Positions 28,446-37,391 of a DNA stretch of 64,000 nt are shown here, one piece after another. The stretch's first letter is position 1; every line of letters begins with the position of its first letter. Below the pieces are notes generated by a model, which saw only the letters and a program-made list of their open reading frames with translations, ran no database searches and was not told the origin of the DNA. Origin of the DNA: Nostoc sp. TCL26-01 (GTDB lineage Bacteria; Cyanobacteriota; Cyanobacteriia; Cyanobacteriales; Nostocaceae); assembly GCF_013393945.1 (NCBI RefSeq), contig NZ_CP040297.1:710001-774000 (forward strand). Direction: 5' to 3'. Made by a program: the position numbers and the translations under genes.

Positions 28446-28593
28446 GTAACTAATGACTATTGACTAATGACTATTGACTAATGACTAATGACTATTGACT
28501 ATTGACTATTGACTATTGACTATTGACTATTGACTATTGACTATTGACTATTGACTATTGACTAATGACTATTGACTATTGACCAATGACCAA
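28446..28593. repeat. long STRR heptanucleotide array
   Basis: About 20 tandem TGACTAT/TGACTAA units, with TGACCAA units at the end. It is the longest such array in the window. It runs into the 5' region of the next gene, and an in-frame ATG at 28586 lies within the last unit. Confidence 0.95.
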
Positions 28594-28609
28594 TTACAAA
28601 TTAAACCTG

Positions 28610-29014
28610 ATGACTGAAATTGATTCTCAAAACTCTAAGGCTTTTACTTACACTGCAAAGACAATTGACAGGGCTAGACGATCGCTAATTTGTTCTCCCT
28701 TCGAGATCAGTTTATTTGCAACCATGCGTCAGCAGAGTGTTTCTCTGAATGCGATCGCACTTAACAATGGTCTCCAGCATGGCTACACTAAAAGCCCATT
28801 GTCAGAATTAGCTTGTGATCATGAGTTGGGATGGTTAATTCAAGTTGGGGTATTGCGGCGGGAAGTTGATGGACAAGGGATTACAGATAGTTTTCGCCTT
28901 ACACCCTTGGGACACCAACTCATAGAACAATACCAAGGAAAGAATTTACCTACACCTTCATGGAGCGATCGCTTTTATAATGCAGTGATCTATTGGTTTA
29001 GACTACCCTTTTAG
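28610..29014 (+). CDS. conserved cyanobacterial protein, possibly Npun_F0494 family
   Basis: 134 residues from ATG 28610; an upstream ATG at 28586 is contributed by the repeat array and is less likely. The protein is soluble. The middle (about residues 30-105) looks like a winged-helix fold: SPFEISLFATMRQQSVSLNA, then LGWLIQVGVLRREVDGQGI, then FRLTPLGHQLIEQ. It may be a small DNA-binding or adaptor protein. The family name is from memory and tentative. Confidence 0.6.
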   Translation: MTEIDSQNSKAFTYTAKTIDRARRSLICSPFEISLFATMRQQSVSLNAIALNNGLQHGYTKSPLSELACDHELGWLIQVGVLRREVDGQGITDSFRLTPLGHQLIEQYQGKNLPTPSWSDRFYNAVIYWFRLPF

Positions 29015-29423
29015 AATCTACAAACCTAGAGTTAGCATTGTGAAGTTCTGGGGAACAATACATACGGGGAAACATCAAACCTTTTATTAAGTCTTTACAA
29101 AACTAAGCAGGAGGCACAAGGAAATCAGATTAAGTAAGTCAGCGTTAAGAATTTTCATAGGAATCAGGCAATAGGCAATAAAGATAAAGGTTTTAGCCTA
29201 TTTTGTTGTGCTAACTTACTTGAGAAAAACTTTAGTTGTGGGTTTAGAGCCACACTAATATAAAAAATTGTATTGATATGAGGTAAACCACTCCAGATAA
29301 ATTGAAAAATATTCTTACCTCTTGCCTATTGCCTATTCCCTATTTCCTACCTAAGCAAATCAGTTGCAACATCAACTCAGATTGCTATATCTCACTCCCT
29401 ATTCTGAATAACTAAAAGTGGCT

Positions 29424-30899
29424 ATGAAATCAATTATGGTAGTGGGAACTACATCCCACGCAGGGAAATCACTCTTAACTACAGCTATTTGTCGTATTTT
29501 ATCGCGGCGTGGCTGGCGAGTGGCTCCCTTTAAAGGACAAAATATGGCTTTAAATGCCTATGTTACAGCCAACGGGGGAGAAATTGGCTATGCTCAAGCG
29601 GTGCAAGCTTGGGCCGCCGGAGTTGTACCTTGGGTAGAAATGAATCCAATTTTGCTCAAGCCTCAAGGTGATATGACCTCTCAAGTTATTATCAGGGGTA
29701 GACCTGTAGGTAAAGTTAACGCTGCTGACTACTACGAACAATATTTTGAAATAGGTTGGCGAGCAATTGAAGAATCTTTACAACACTTAGGTACGGAATT
29801 TGATTTAATTGTTTGCGAAGGTGCAGGTAGTCCAGCAGAAATCAACCTCAAGCACCGCGACTTAACTAATATGCGGGTGGCAAAACATTTAAATGCCTCA
29901 ACTATATTAGTAGTTGATATTGACCGTGGCGGGGCTTTTGCTCATGTAGTCGGTACACTGGAGTTACTAGAACCAGACGAACGTCTACTGATTAAAGGTA
30001 TTGTCATCAACAAGTTTCGCGGACAGCGATCGCTTCTAGAACCAGGAATCAAATGGTTACAAGAACGTACTGGTATCCCTGTTGTTGGCGTTATCCCCTA
30101 TTTACAAGAACTATTCCCAGCTGAAGATTCTCTCGATTTAATGGAGAGGAAACCCCAAAAAGCACAGACGGATCTCAACATCACTGTGATTCGTCTACCC
30201 AGAATCGCTAATTTCACTGACTTTGATCCTCTAGAATCAGAACCCACTGTCTCAGTTAAATACATCAGTCCCAAACATGATTTAGGACACCCAGATGCCG
30301 TAATTATCCCCGGAACTAAAACCACAATTGCCGACTTAATCCTACTGCAAAAAAGCGGCATGGCAGAAGCGATCCAAAATTATGCAGCATCTGGCGGGAC
30401 AGTTTTAGGTATTTGTGGCGGCTACCAAATCTTAGGGCAAATCATCGCTGATCCGGAAGGTATCGAAGGACAAGCTGGTAGATATCAAGGCTTAAATCTG
30501 TTACCCATTAGAACTGTGATTACAGGGCAAAAAATTGCTCGTCAACGGCAAGTTACCTCTAATTTTCCCCAGATGGGTTTGCCTGTCAACGGATTTGAAA
30601 TTCATCAAGGGCGATCGCGTGTAGAACAACAAGCAGATAACCAAGCCTTCCAACCTCTATTTGATGATGTTAACTTAGGGTTGGTGGATAGCTGTCAATC
30701 AGTATGGGGCAGTTACCTCCACGGACTATTTGATAATGGCCCTTGGCGACGTGCTTGGTTAAATCGTCTCCGTCAACAACGAGGTTTAAAATCTTTGCCG
30801 ACAGGCGTGGCTAACTACCGAGAACAGCGAGAGCAAATGTTAGATAGTCTAGCTACGGAAGTAGAAAATCATTTGGATATAACGCCCTTTTTGCCCTAG
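29424..30899 (+). CDS. cobQ: cobyric acid synthase
   Basis: About 491 residues, cytoplasmic. CobQ amidates four side chains of adenosylcobyrinic diamide using glutamine and ATP in cobalamin synthesis. The N-terminal dethiobiotin-synthetase-like domain has GTTSHAGKS and FKGQNMALN, and later VCEGAGSPAEINL. The C-terminal class-I glutamine amidotransferase domain has LGICGGYQ with the nucleophilic cysteine and the histidine in SYLHGLFDN. ATG 29424 is preferred to GTG 29418. No cobalamin riboswitch is visible in the 29015-29417 gap, which shows no other gene. Confidence 0.97.
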   Translation: MKSIMVVGTTSHAGKSLLTTAICRILSRRGWRVAPFKGQNMALNAYVTANGGEIGYAQAVQAWAAGVVPWVEMNPILLKPQGDMTSQVIIRGRPVGKVNAADYYEQYFEIGWRAIEESLQHLGTEFDLIVCEGAGSPAEINLKHRDLTNMRVAKHLNASTILVVDIDRGGAFAHVVGTLELLEPDERLLIKGIVINKFRGQRSLLEPGIKWLQERTGIPVVGVIPYLQELFPAEDSLDLMERKPQKAQTDLNITVIRLPRIANFTDFDPLESEPTVSVKYISPKHDLGHPDAVIIPGTKTTIADLILLQKSGMAEAIQNYAASGGTVLGICGGYQILGQIIADPEGIEGQAGRYQGLNLLPIRTVITGQKIARQRQVTSNFPQMGLPVNGFEIHQGRSRVEQQADNQAFQPLFDDVNLGLVDSCQSVWGSYLHGLFDNGPWRRAWLNRLRQQRGLKSLPTGVANYREQREQMLDSLATEVENHLDITPFLP

Positions 30900-30914
30900 C
30901 AAGGCTGGTATTTC

Positions 30915-31154
30915 ATGAGTATTCGCGTCCGATTTTTGCCAGATGACATCACCGTTGATGCCCAAGTGGGAGAACCTCTGTTAGATGTAGCCGATCGGGC
31001 TGGGGTATTTATTCCCACTGGTTGTTTGATGGGTTCCTGTTTTGCTTGCACTGTAGAACTTGAAGATGGAGATAGTCTCCGGGCTTGCATTGCATCTGTA
31101 CCAGCCGGACGCGAAGAATTAACAATTCACTTGTTTAGCGATCCAACTTGGTAG
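30915..31154 (+). CDS. small [2Fe-2S] ferredoxin-like protein
   Basis: This 79-residue protein has a beta-grasp fold and four cysteines (37, 42, 45, 58) in the pattern C-x4-C-x2-C-x12-C. The last spacing is far shorter than the ~29 residues of photosynthetic ferredoxins and closer to the clusters of xanthine-dehydrogenase-type proteins. It follows cobQ by 15 bases on the same strand, so it is likely co-transcribed. An electron-donor role for corrin chemistry is conceivable but unproven. Confidence 0.85.
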   Translation: MSIRVRFLPDDITVDAQVGEPLLDVADRAGVFIPTGCLMGSCFACTVELEDGDSLRACIASVPAGREELTIHLFSDPTW

Positions 31155-31184
31155 TTTTTTAATTTTTTAATAGAAAGAAACTTG

Positions 31185-31403
31185 ATGAGTAAGCTCAAAT
31201 ACTCAATGGTGATTCAGTGGTCTGAAGAAGATAACTGTTTTTTGGTGGGATTACCTGATTTTCCTGGACAACGTTGGCGCACTCATGGCGATACTTATGA
31301 ATCAGCAGTTGCTAACGGAATAGAAGCGATAGAGTCGCTAATTATTGCTTACGCAGCTGTAGGTGATCCGCTTCCAGAGCCTACAGTTTGTCACGCTGCA
31401 TAA
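31185..31403 (+). CDS. HicB-like antitoxin-family protein (orphan)
   Basis: 72 residues from ATG 31185. The partial RNase-H-like fold of HicB is seen in YSMVIQWSEEDNCFLVGLPDFPG, then SAVANGIEAIESLI. There is no C-terminal DNA-binding extension. No HicA toxin gene (about 60 residues with a catalytic histidine) is seen on either side. It may be the third gene of the cobQ-ferredoxin unit. Confidence 0.75.
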   Translation: MSKLKYSMVIQWSEEDNCFLVGLPDFPGQRWRTHGDTYESAVANGIEAIESLIIAYAAVGDPLPEPTVCHAA

Positions 31404-31431
31404 GATACAAAGTTGGGTTGTAGCAAGATAC

Positions 31432-31465
31432 CGTTCGCGGTAGCGTCTCCGACAGGAGAAGGGTA
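31432..31465. repeat. dispersed CGTTCGCGGTAGCGTCTC-type repeat
   Basis: Same GC-rich family as 4543 and 15260, in the 31404-31660 gap. Just after it, at 31563-31580, is a AACCCACG/GGTGGGTT palindrome. Confidence 0.55.
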
Positions 31466-31570
31466 CGAAGTGAAACCCAACAAATCCGCGAAAATGTTAG
31501 GTTACTCTGCGAGAAAGCTTACGCCTACGCGGACTTATACCTATAAAAGCTCAAGTATTCTTAACCCACG

Positions 31571-31610
31571 TAGGTGGGTTTTGTCTGTGTAGCCGCGACT
31601 TTTAGTCGCC
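31571..31610. repeat. dispersed 40-bp hairpin repeat, copy 2
   Basis: Closely matches 11115-11155, including the GCGACT/AGTCGC hairpin. It is followed by ATTAGACTTTTCAAAC, which also follows the copy at 50081. Confidence 0.6.
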
Positions 31611-31660
31611 AAGATCAGTAATAAATTAGACTTTTCAAACAACCTCTAAAGTTACGCCAG

Positions 31661-32470
31661 CTATTTTTGAGTTTGACAATTTTCGTCAAGCAGTTCTTCC
31701 GCAGCAGCTTTATGTAAACCTTGAGATTGATCTTTGATGATATAAAATCCCTGCTTCTTTCTCCCAGCTATAGCAATACTTTGGTGTCCCATTTCTGATG
31801 GAGTGACTATTTTAGCTACCAGATGGAAAGGATTATTATATTTAAGTGAATCATTTTCTAAAATTTTAACACTATATTGATGACCCTTAAGAGAAATGTT
31901 GGGGGTTTGTGTCCATTGTGAGGTAATTTGTTTATTCTGTTCAGCTTTATCAAGTCTGAAACTCACATCTTTATCAATACAAGACATATGAATATGTAAT
32001 TGATCTTGCATCCGAGATTCTTGAGAATTAATAGCTAATCCTATTTGGTTCCGGTATTTCACTTTAGATTCTTTTTGGGGTATATATTCATTAGCTTTTT
32101 CCCAGGTATATTGCCAATAATTTGGGGAATTTTGCTTCAATATTTGGGGGTCGTCTATGCCGGAAACTTTATTAGTTGGCAGTAATAAATATTCAACTTG
32201 ATGACTCCCATTTGCCACAGCATACTTTTTCTGAAGATCAACATAAAGGCATGGGGATGGATTATTTTTATCCTGTTGATTTTTAATACAAGTCTGAACT
32301 TTTTTCCAAAGATAATCTCTATCACTAGGTTGTGAATTGGCAATAGTAGTTATGCTCAATCCGATCAAAGTAGTTAATAATAGGGAAAATAAGTATTTAG
32401 TTTTGTATTTTCTCAGATTTAGCTTACTTTTATTTTTCAAGAATAGGTTAATCATATATGAGAGATACAA
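31661..32470 (-). CDS. cdh: CDP-diacylglycerol pyrophosphatase
   Basis: This 269-residue protein has an N-terminal membrane anchor or signal (about residues 27-46). The Cdh domain (about 50-265) belongs to the HIT-like fold, with the catalytic histidine motif QLHIHMSC (His159/His161). Other family blocks are PSPCLYVDL, EYLLLPTNKVSGI and LAINS. The enzyme hydrolyses CDP-diacylglycerol to phosphatidate and CMP at the membrane. The family is best known from enterobacteria. An internal ATG at 32455 is an alternative start. Confidence 0.85.
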   Translation of the reverse strand: MYLSYMINLFLKNKSKLNLRKYKTKYLFSLLLTTLIGLSITTIANSQPSDRDYLWKKVQTCIKNQQDKNNPSPCLYVDLQKKYAVANGSHQVEYLLLPTNKVSGIDDPQILKQNSPNYWQYTWEKANEYIPQKESKVKYRNQIGLAINSQESRMQDQLHIHMSCIDKDVSFRLDKAEQNKQITSQWTQTPNISLKGHQYSVKILENDSLKYNNPFHLVAKIVTPSEMGHQSIAIAGRKKQGFYIIKDQSQGLHKAAAEELLDENCQTQK

Positions 32471-32486
32471 AAATTAAAACAGATTA

Positions 32487-32786
32487 CTATAAGTTTGTTT
32501 GGTAATATTTTTCTATCGCGCCTACGGCTTTTAATAATTGCGAATCTAACGGCTCAATCCAATCAGCTACTTCACGAACTAGCCCCAGGGTTGAGATTCC
32601 TCCTGATGGTTCAAGTTGACCATTTAGAGCTTTACTTCTGATAGATTTTAGAGCATTGATTACATTGTGTAAGCGCTCTGTATTTTCTAAATTAGATTGT
32701 TGTATTTGCTTGTCTTGAAGAGTCTTTTCGCTAATCTCTAGAGCTTGATCAATCAGCTTGATAAAGGCTTCTATATTTCTGGTCAT
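32487..32786 (-). CDS. small helical protein, partner of upstream exported protein
   Basis: 99 residues from ATG 32786 (104 from 32801). It is all-helical and acidic, with no membrane segment: IDQALEISEKTLQDKQIQQS at the start, then LVREVADWIEPLDSQLLKAV. I do not recognise a family. It starts 5 bases after the stop codon of the exported-protein gene, indicating coupled expression. Small size, acidic character and this position would suit an immunity or chaperone protein; this is inference. Confidence 0.55.
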   Translation of the reverse strand: MTRNIEAFIKLIDQALEISEKTLQDKQIQQSNLENTERLHNVINALKSIRSKALNGQLEPSGGISTLGLVREVADWIEPLDSQLLKAVGAIEKYYQTNL

Positions 32787-32791
32787 AAATT

Positions 32792-33313
32792 TTACTGACA
32801 ACTAAAATCTTGTACAATCATATCTTCTGGTTCAGACCACTTGATATTGGGATCTGTGGGATTTTCTAACCATGTCTGTTGACCACCACCCGGATAACAT
32901 TTTTGTGGTTCTTGCGGAGCAGCTTTGCCTTCATAAACTATCGTCCCTGCTGGTAAAGTTACTCTTATTCTTTTAGTAGCTCGATTGGGTGGAGTCCATG
33001 ATTGATTGAGTGCCAAATTCTGAATGGCTTCTATATTTACTTGATATCTATTAGTTGTGATATATCTGCCTTTATTGGACTTCTCATCACTGTAGTAGCG
33101 ATAAAAAGTTCGGGGACGCTCTAATTTTACTTTATAACATCGGGAGTTAAGGAAAGTAATAACAACAGGTTCGTACTCAGTAGGGATAGGACAGTTAGTG
33201 TCTTTAACAGGAATTCTGGCAGAAGTTAAGCTAAGACGTGGTAATAAACTAACTGTAAATAAATTAGCAATAACACCCAAAGTAATAATTATCGAAGCTG
33301 ATTTAAATTTCAT
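32792..33313 (-). CDS. exported protein with possible TNT/ART-like toxin domain
   Basis: About 173 residues from ATG 33313, chosen because it begins a signal peptide (MKFKSASIIITLGVIANLF); the open frame extends to 33424. The mature part has FYRYYSDEKSNKGRYITTN, then LPAGTIVYEGKAAPQ, then YPGGGQQTWL. This order (Y/R start, GT-G-AAPQ, GGGxQ) recalls NAD-consuming toxin domains of the TNT and related ADP-ribosyl families. The resemblance is by eye and moderate at best. Two cysteines near the N-terminus and two near the C-terminus could form disulfides. Confidence 0.5.
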   Translation of the reverse strand: MKFKSASIIITLGVIANLFTVSLLPRLSLTSARIPVKDTNCPIPTEYEPVVITFLNSRCYKVKLERPRTFYRYYSDEKSNKGRYITTNRYQVNIEAIQNLALNQSWTPPNRATKRIRVTLPAGTIVYEGKAAPQEPQKCYPGGGQQTWLENPTDPNIKWSEPEDMIVQDFSCQ

Positions 33314-33545
33314 ACAACTTTTTCCCACTATCTTTTGTGAGTGGATAAATCCAACGATAAATTTGTCGATATTTGACAAATCTAAAAAGCTTTTTATCAA
33401 GACTAATTTAGATGGACTTATCACGCCATTAGAAGAAAAATTTTATCTAAAACCACCTCTCTTATGAAAGAGATTACAGTTTAAATGCTCATGTCCTCAG
33501 ATAGATTCAGAAATTTAAAATTCAGGTAATATCAATGGCGATAAT

Positions 33546-35741
33546 TTATTTTTGGGATTTCCCTGGCTTCTTCTCTAGACTCAATTCGCCAAACTTGGGA
33601 CTCCACCAACCTTTTGGCGTACTGAAGTAGGCCACATCTTGATGTTTTTTATCAGTTCGAGGTGGAGAAGTGGAACAACGCAGCATGGTTTTGCTTTGTC
33701 CGTCTTTGGTGTAACTGTATTCTTCTAAAGGTTTTTTACATACTGGGCAAGGATATGCTGTTAACTTGGCAGATGGTTTTGTGAAAGATGTTTGTGTTTG
33801 GTTGTTGACATCTTTGGTTTTGGGTGGTTGCCAAGTTTTAGTTAGTTCATTCCAAAAGAGGACGGTATTTTCGCATCCGCTATTGCATTTGAGAAAGTAT
33901 TTCTTCTTAACTTTAGTGCTGGGAATTTTCACCAGAAAGTTATGGCAATCAGGACAGCGTGTTCTACTTTTTTCGTATTGGCGTGAGGGATAGGTTTTAG
34001 TTGTATGAGATGAATTAACAACAACAGTTTTGGCTTTGGCTAAAGCAGGGGCAAAATAACTTTGGTTCCAAGTTGTCAGGTAATGTTGCCAGGGTTGCTT
34101 ACCTTGGGCGATCGCATCTAACGCATCTTCCATCTTAGCGGTAAATTCTGCCTCCAGTAAATCTGGCAAGGCTTTCTGTAAAAAAGTATCAACTTCTAAT
34201 CCCAAACTGGTGGGGTGGAGATGATCTTTGGTTAGCTCGATGTAACCGCGTTTTTTCAAGGTGGCAATGGTGGGAGAATAGGTACTGGGACGACCGATAC
34301 CTCTGCGTTCCATCAGTTGAACTAATTTTGGTTCGCTGTAACGTGGTGGCGGTTGGGTTTGTTTTTTCTCATGACCGGCGTTTTCTAGATTCAGTATCTG
34401 CCCTTGTTGTAAGGTAGGTAAGAGGGTATCTTTGCTTAAGTTTGACCAATACCGGGCATAACCAAGGAATTCGACTACTTGCCCTCTAGCTTGCCAGAGA
34501 ATTTGACCAGATTGGATGATTACCAAAGTTTTTCGCAGTTGGGCTGGACGACATTGAGAAGCGATCGCTCGTTTCCAAATCATCACGTACAAGTTAAACT
34601 CATCTGGTAATAGTTCTACTCGCAATTGAGCAGAAGGACGAAACACATCTGTCGGGCGAATTGCTTCATGTCCTTGTTGGGCTGTCTTGCTACTCCGATG
34701 TCTAGCAACTTGTTGGGGGACATTTTCAGGATCATTCTGTTCTAACCACTGACGGGCGCTAGTACAAAATTCCGGACTCAACATCACTGAATCTGTCCGC
34801 ATATATGTAATCAATCCTGCTTCATACAGCTTTTGTGCTAGCTGCATTGTCTTTTCCGGCGCAAACTTTAACCGAGAACCGGCAGCTTGCTGAAGGGTAG
34901 AGGTGATAAAGGGTGGGGGTGGTTGACGGTTGGCGATTTTTCCCTCAAATTGAATGATTTTGTGGGGGTGTCGCCGTGCTTCTTCAACTAAACGTGTGGC
35001 TTCGGCTGCGGAAAGAACGCGGGTAGATTCTGGTGCTGCTGTACTATTACTAGCCGCATCGTCATGCACTTCCGTTTCTGCTTCTGCGGTATCTGAACGC
35101 CCATTCACCATCCCCTTGTAAAATGCCCGAAAACCTTCTTGGTAGTCAACCCAAACACTCCAGTAATCTTGGGGAACAAAGGTTTGAATCTCTTGCTCTC
35201 TTTGACAAATCAAGTGGAGTGTGGCACTTTGGACTCTACCGACACTCTTTGCACCATTGTTTAAAGCCCAAACCAACGGACTACCTTTATAACCAACGAG
35301 CTTATCTAGGCAATCTCGACATAATCCTGCCCCAACTAAATTCTGGTCAAGTTTGCGAGGATTAGCGATCGCATTCCGCACCGCCGAGGCTGTAATCTCT
35401 GTATAGACTACTCGTTTCGGTTCTCTTAATCCTAGTACTTCTTTGAGATGCCAAGCGATCGTTTCTCCTTCTCTGTCGGGATCAGTCGCTAAAACTACTT
35501 CGCTTACCTGTTTGGCTACTGTCTTCAACTGCTGAATCGTTTCTTTCGAGCGTTGGTCACGCGGTATATAATTACATCGCACACTACTACCATCCATACT
35601 AAAACCCAGTGAATCCTCACCTTCATCACTGAGTTCTCGAATGTGACCACAAGAAGCACGCACAATCCACTCTGTCCCCAGAATTTGACTGAGCTTTTTG
35701 ACCTTACCTGGAGATTCCACGACTAATAGGCGTTTCGGCAT
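33546..35741 (-). CDS. type IA DNA topoisomerase (topoisomerase I paralogue)
   Basis: This 731-residue enzyme relaxes negative supercoils by single-strand passage. The Toprim domain has VVESPGK at the start and DPDRE at 87-91. The active-site tyrosine is in LITYMRTDS (Tyr313), followed later by RGIGRPSTYSPTI. The C-terminus carries two zinc-ribbon modules (CPDCHNFL...CNSGC and CPVCKKPL...RCSTSP). VESPGK replaces the usual VESPTK of main cyanobacterial TopA, and an acidic insert lies at about 215-240. I read it as a second topoisomerase I rather than the housekeeping one, but cannot exclude the latter. Confidence 0.9.
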   Translation of the reverse strand: MPKRLLVVESPGKVKKLSQILGTEWIVRASCGHIRELSDEGEDSLGFSMDGSSVRCNYIPRDQRSKETIQQLKTVAKQVSEVVLATDPDREGETIAWHLKEVLGLREPKRVVYTEITASAVRNAIANPRKLDQNLVGAGLCRDCLDKLVGYKGSPLVWALNNGAKSVGRVQSATLHLICQREQEIQTFVPQDYWSVWVDYQEGFRAFYKGMVNGRSDTAEAETEVHDDAASNSTAAPESTRVLSAAEATRLVEEARRHPHKIIQFEGKIANRQPPPPFITSTLQQAAGSRLKFAPEKTMQLAQKLYEAGLITYMRTDSVMLSPEFCTSARQWLEQNDPENVPQQVARHRSSKTAQQGHEAIRPTDVFRPSAQLRVELLPDEFNLYVMIWKRAIASQCRPAQLRKTLVIIQSGQILWQARGQVVEFLGYARYWSNLSKDTLLPTLQQGQILNLENAGHEKKQTQPPPRYSEPKLVQLMERRGIGRPSTYSPTIATLKKRGYIELTKDHLHPTSLGLEVDTFLQKALPDLLEAEFTAKMEDALDAIAQGKQPWQHYLTTWNQSYFAPALAKAKTVVVNSSHTTKTYPSRQYEKSRTRCPDCHNFLVKIPSTKVKKKYFLKCNSGCENTVLFWNELTKTWQPPKTKDVNNQTQTSFTKPSAKLTAYPCPVCKKPLEEYSYTKDGQSKTMLRCSTSPPRTDKKHQDVAYFSTPKGWWSPKFGELSLEKKPGKSQK

Positions 35742-35948
35742 AGCACCGTCTCTTTAGGATGCTGGATGGTAGTATAGTACATTTTAGTATTTATGTACTA
35801 CGAATATTTTTCATAACTTTATTTTCTGACAAAATAGAATAGAGAAACTTTAAATTTATATTTATTTTTTTCAGTAAATTAACTGTTAGAAATTAAATCT
35901 TGAGATTCATAAAATTAAGATAACTAACCGATAAAAAAATAAGTTTAT

Positions 35949-36338
35949 ATGAAAAATAAATCATTTCTGTTGATCATATTCACATCTTCATTAAGTGTAT
36001 GTGCTGTAAATTTTACTTTTTTTGCCCCAGCTAAAGCCTCAGTTGTGTGTGAATCAAATACAATTAGTACTTATGCTAATGGCTCATTATCAACTTGTAT
36101 TCTCGGTCAAAATACAACTGTACAAGTTTCTAGCTCTGGTTCAGGAACATCTATTTTCTACTGTCAGGAGCAAAAATATATTTCTTTTGATGAAAAAGGA
36201 CAGTTTCACAGTTGCCAACTTTCACAAGAAATTGAAATCAGACAAAATAACTCCATAAAAATATGTCCTGTAGGTCATAAAGTATATGTTGATATTTCCG
36301 AGAATGGTATTCAATCCATTAATTGTAGAGATTATTAA
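35949..36338 (+). CDS. small exported cysteine-containing protein, unknown
   Basis: This 129-residue protein has a clear signal peptide (LLIIFTSSLSVCAVNFTFFA, cleavage after AKA). The mature part of about 100 residues is beta-rich with four or five regularly spaced cysteines (VVCES, STCILG, IFYCQE, HSCQLS, KICPVG), suggesting disulfides. No family recognised. Confidence 0.6.
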   Translation: MKNKSFLLIIFTSSLSVCAVNFTFFAPAKASVVCESNTISTYANGSLSTCILGQNTTVQVSSSGSGTSIFYCQEQKYISFDEKGQFHSCQLSQEIEIRQNNSIKICPVGHKVYVDISENGIQSINCRDY

Positions 36339-36408
36339 TAGCAATGCTCTCAAAATCTGCCAGTATAGACATACATTTCCAGTTAATCATGATACACATA
36401 AATTATGT

Positions 36409-36433
36409 GGAGACGTTGCAATGCAGCGTCTCT
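36409..36433. repeat. GAGACGTTGCA/TGCAACGTCTC palindrome, copy 1
   Basis: An almost perfect 22-24-base palindrome (GAGACGTTGCAATGCAGCGTCTC). Perfect copies lie at 55707-55729 and 57733-57761. All are just outside gene ends. Confidence 0.75.
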
Positions 36434-36563
36434 GCTGTTCACATTTAAAGGAAATTGGTATATTGATTCTGACTACTGTAGCTTGCTTCCCGTAGGGTAT
36501 TCTGGCTTCTGAATTCTTCTTCAAAAATCACCTCTGATGGCAAATTAATTTGGGATAATGCTG

Positions 36564-37049
36564 CTAGTAATTATTTTGACGTAAATCATCAATTACATCT
36601 TCACTCGCAGCACTTTCCACATAGCGTTTAGCTTGGTCAATATTAGCTTGAATGCTATTACGTAACCAGACAACAGAATGGTTATCTTCTTCTTGATGTA
36701 TGTCTCTCTCCGCATTGCGGATGAGTTTGTATATACTACGAAACTTATTTAGATGTTGTAAAGAAGTATCGATTGTAGGAGAGTTATTGACATCTTTACG
36801 ATCTAAGATAGATGCCCTATCTATTTCTACAATTGCCTGATGAACATAGTTAGATGCTGATTTCTCTTGTCGGGTAACATTAGGTTCATCGGCTTGTTGA
36901 AGTAACAATTCAGCCTGACGCAGGTCACTACGCGCGTGCAGATAAAATGGATGTTTGCCTGGAGTATCTGCAAGAGCAATTTTGGGAATCAGCGAGATTG
37001 TGATTAACCCAAGCAATAAACTAACTGAATTAATTCTCAGAGTCATCAT
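36564..37049 (-). CDS. exported helical protein, unknown
   Basis: This 161-residue protein has a signal peptide (VSLLLGLITISLIPKIALA, cleavage before DTPG). The mature part is fully helical and charged (ARSDLRQAELLLQQADEPN, then AIVEIDRASILDRKD, then NIDQAKRYVESAASEDVIDD), resembling periplasmic four-helix-bundle proteins. No motif for metal or ligand binding is evident. It stands alone. The 37050-37391 gap upstream holds no other gene. Confidence 0.65.
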   Translation of the reverse strand: MMTLRINSVSLLLGLITISLIPKIALADTPGKHPFYLHARSDLRQAELLLQQADEPNVTRQEKSASNYVHQAIVEIDRASILDRKDVNNSPTIDTSLQHLNKFRSIYKLIRNAERDIHQEEDNHSVVWLRNSIQANIDQAKRYVESAASEDVIDDLRQNNY

Positions 37050-37391
37050 AATTATATGTGAAATTTAGCAGGTGAACTTACAGCCAAATCTGGGAGTCAG
37101 AAGTAAAAAGCTTGAATACCTAACTTTGAACTTTCAGTTTTTTACTCTACTCAGTTGTGAATTGCTGTATTTAGATCATTTAGACTGACTCTGGCGTTAA
37201 AAGTTTTGACAAATTCATGTCAATGCTATGTCAAATACAGTAATCCGATTCTTGACTCGTGCTAACCACACTTTTACATACGGACACCACTACCGCAACA
37301 AAGATTAAAATCCCTTAACACTTCGTTACAATAACAGCAGCGAGACGAAAAAGCATACAAGACTCGCCGTTGCAATTCTAGGTGAACGGAC

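Noticed and set aside
28446..28593. CRISPR-like regular array
   Set aside because: The units are contiguous heptamers without spacers, which is an STRR microsatellite and not a CRISPR array.
29015..29417. Search for a cobalamin riboswitch before cobQ
   Set aside because: No B12-box-like sequence or matching fold could be seen; the gap is AT-rich with no recognisable RNA element.
31404..31660. HicA toxin gene next to the HicB-like gene
   Set aside because: The gap contains dispersed repeats and no frame of suitable size with a HicA-like histidine.
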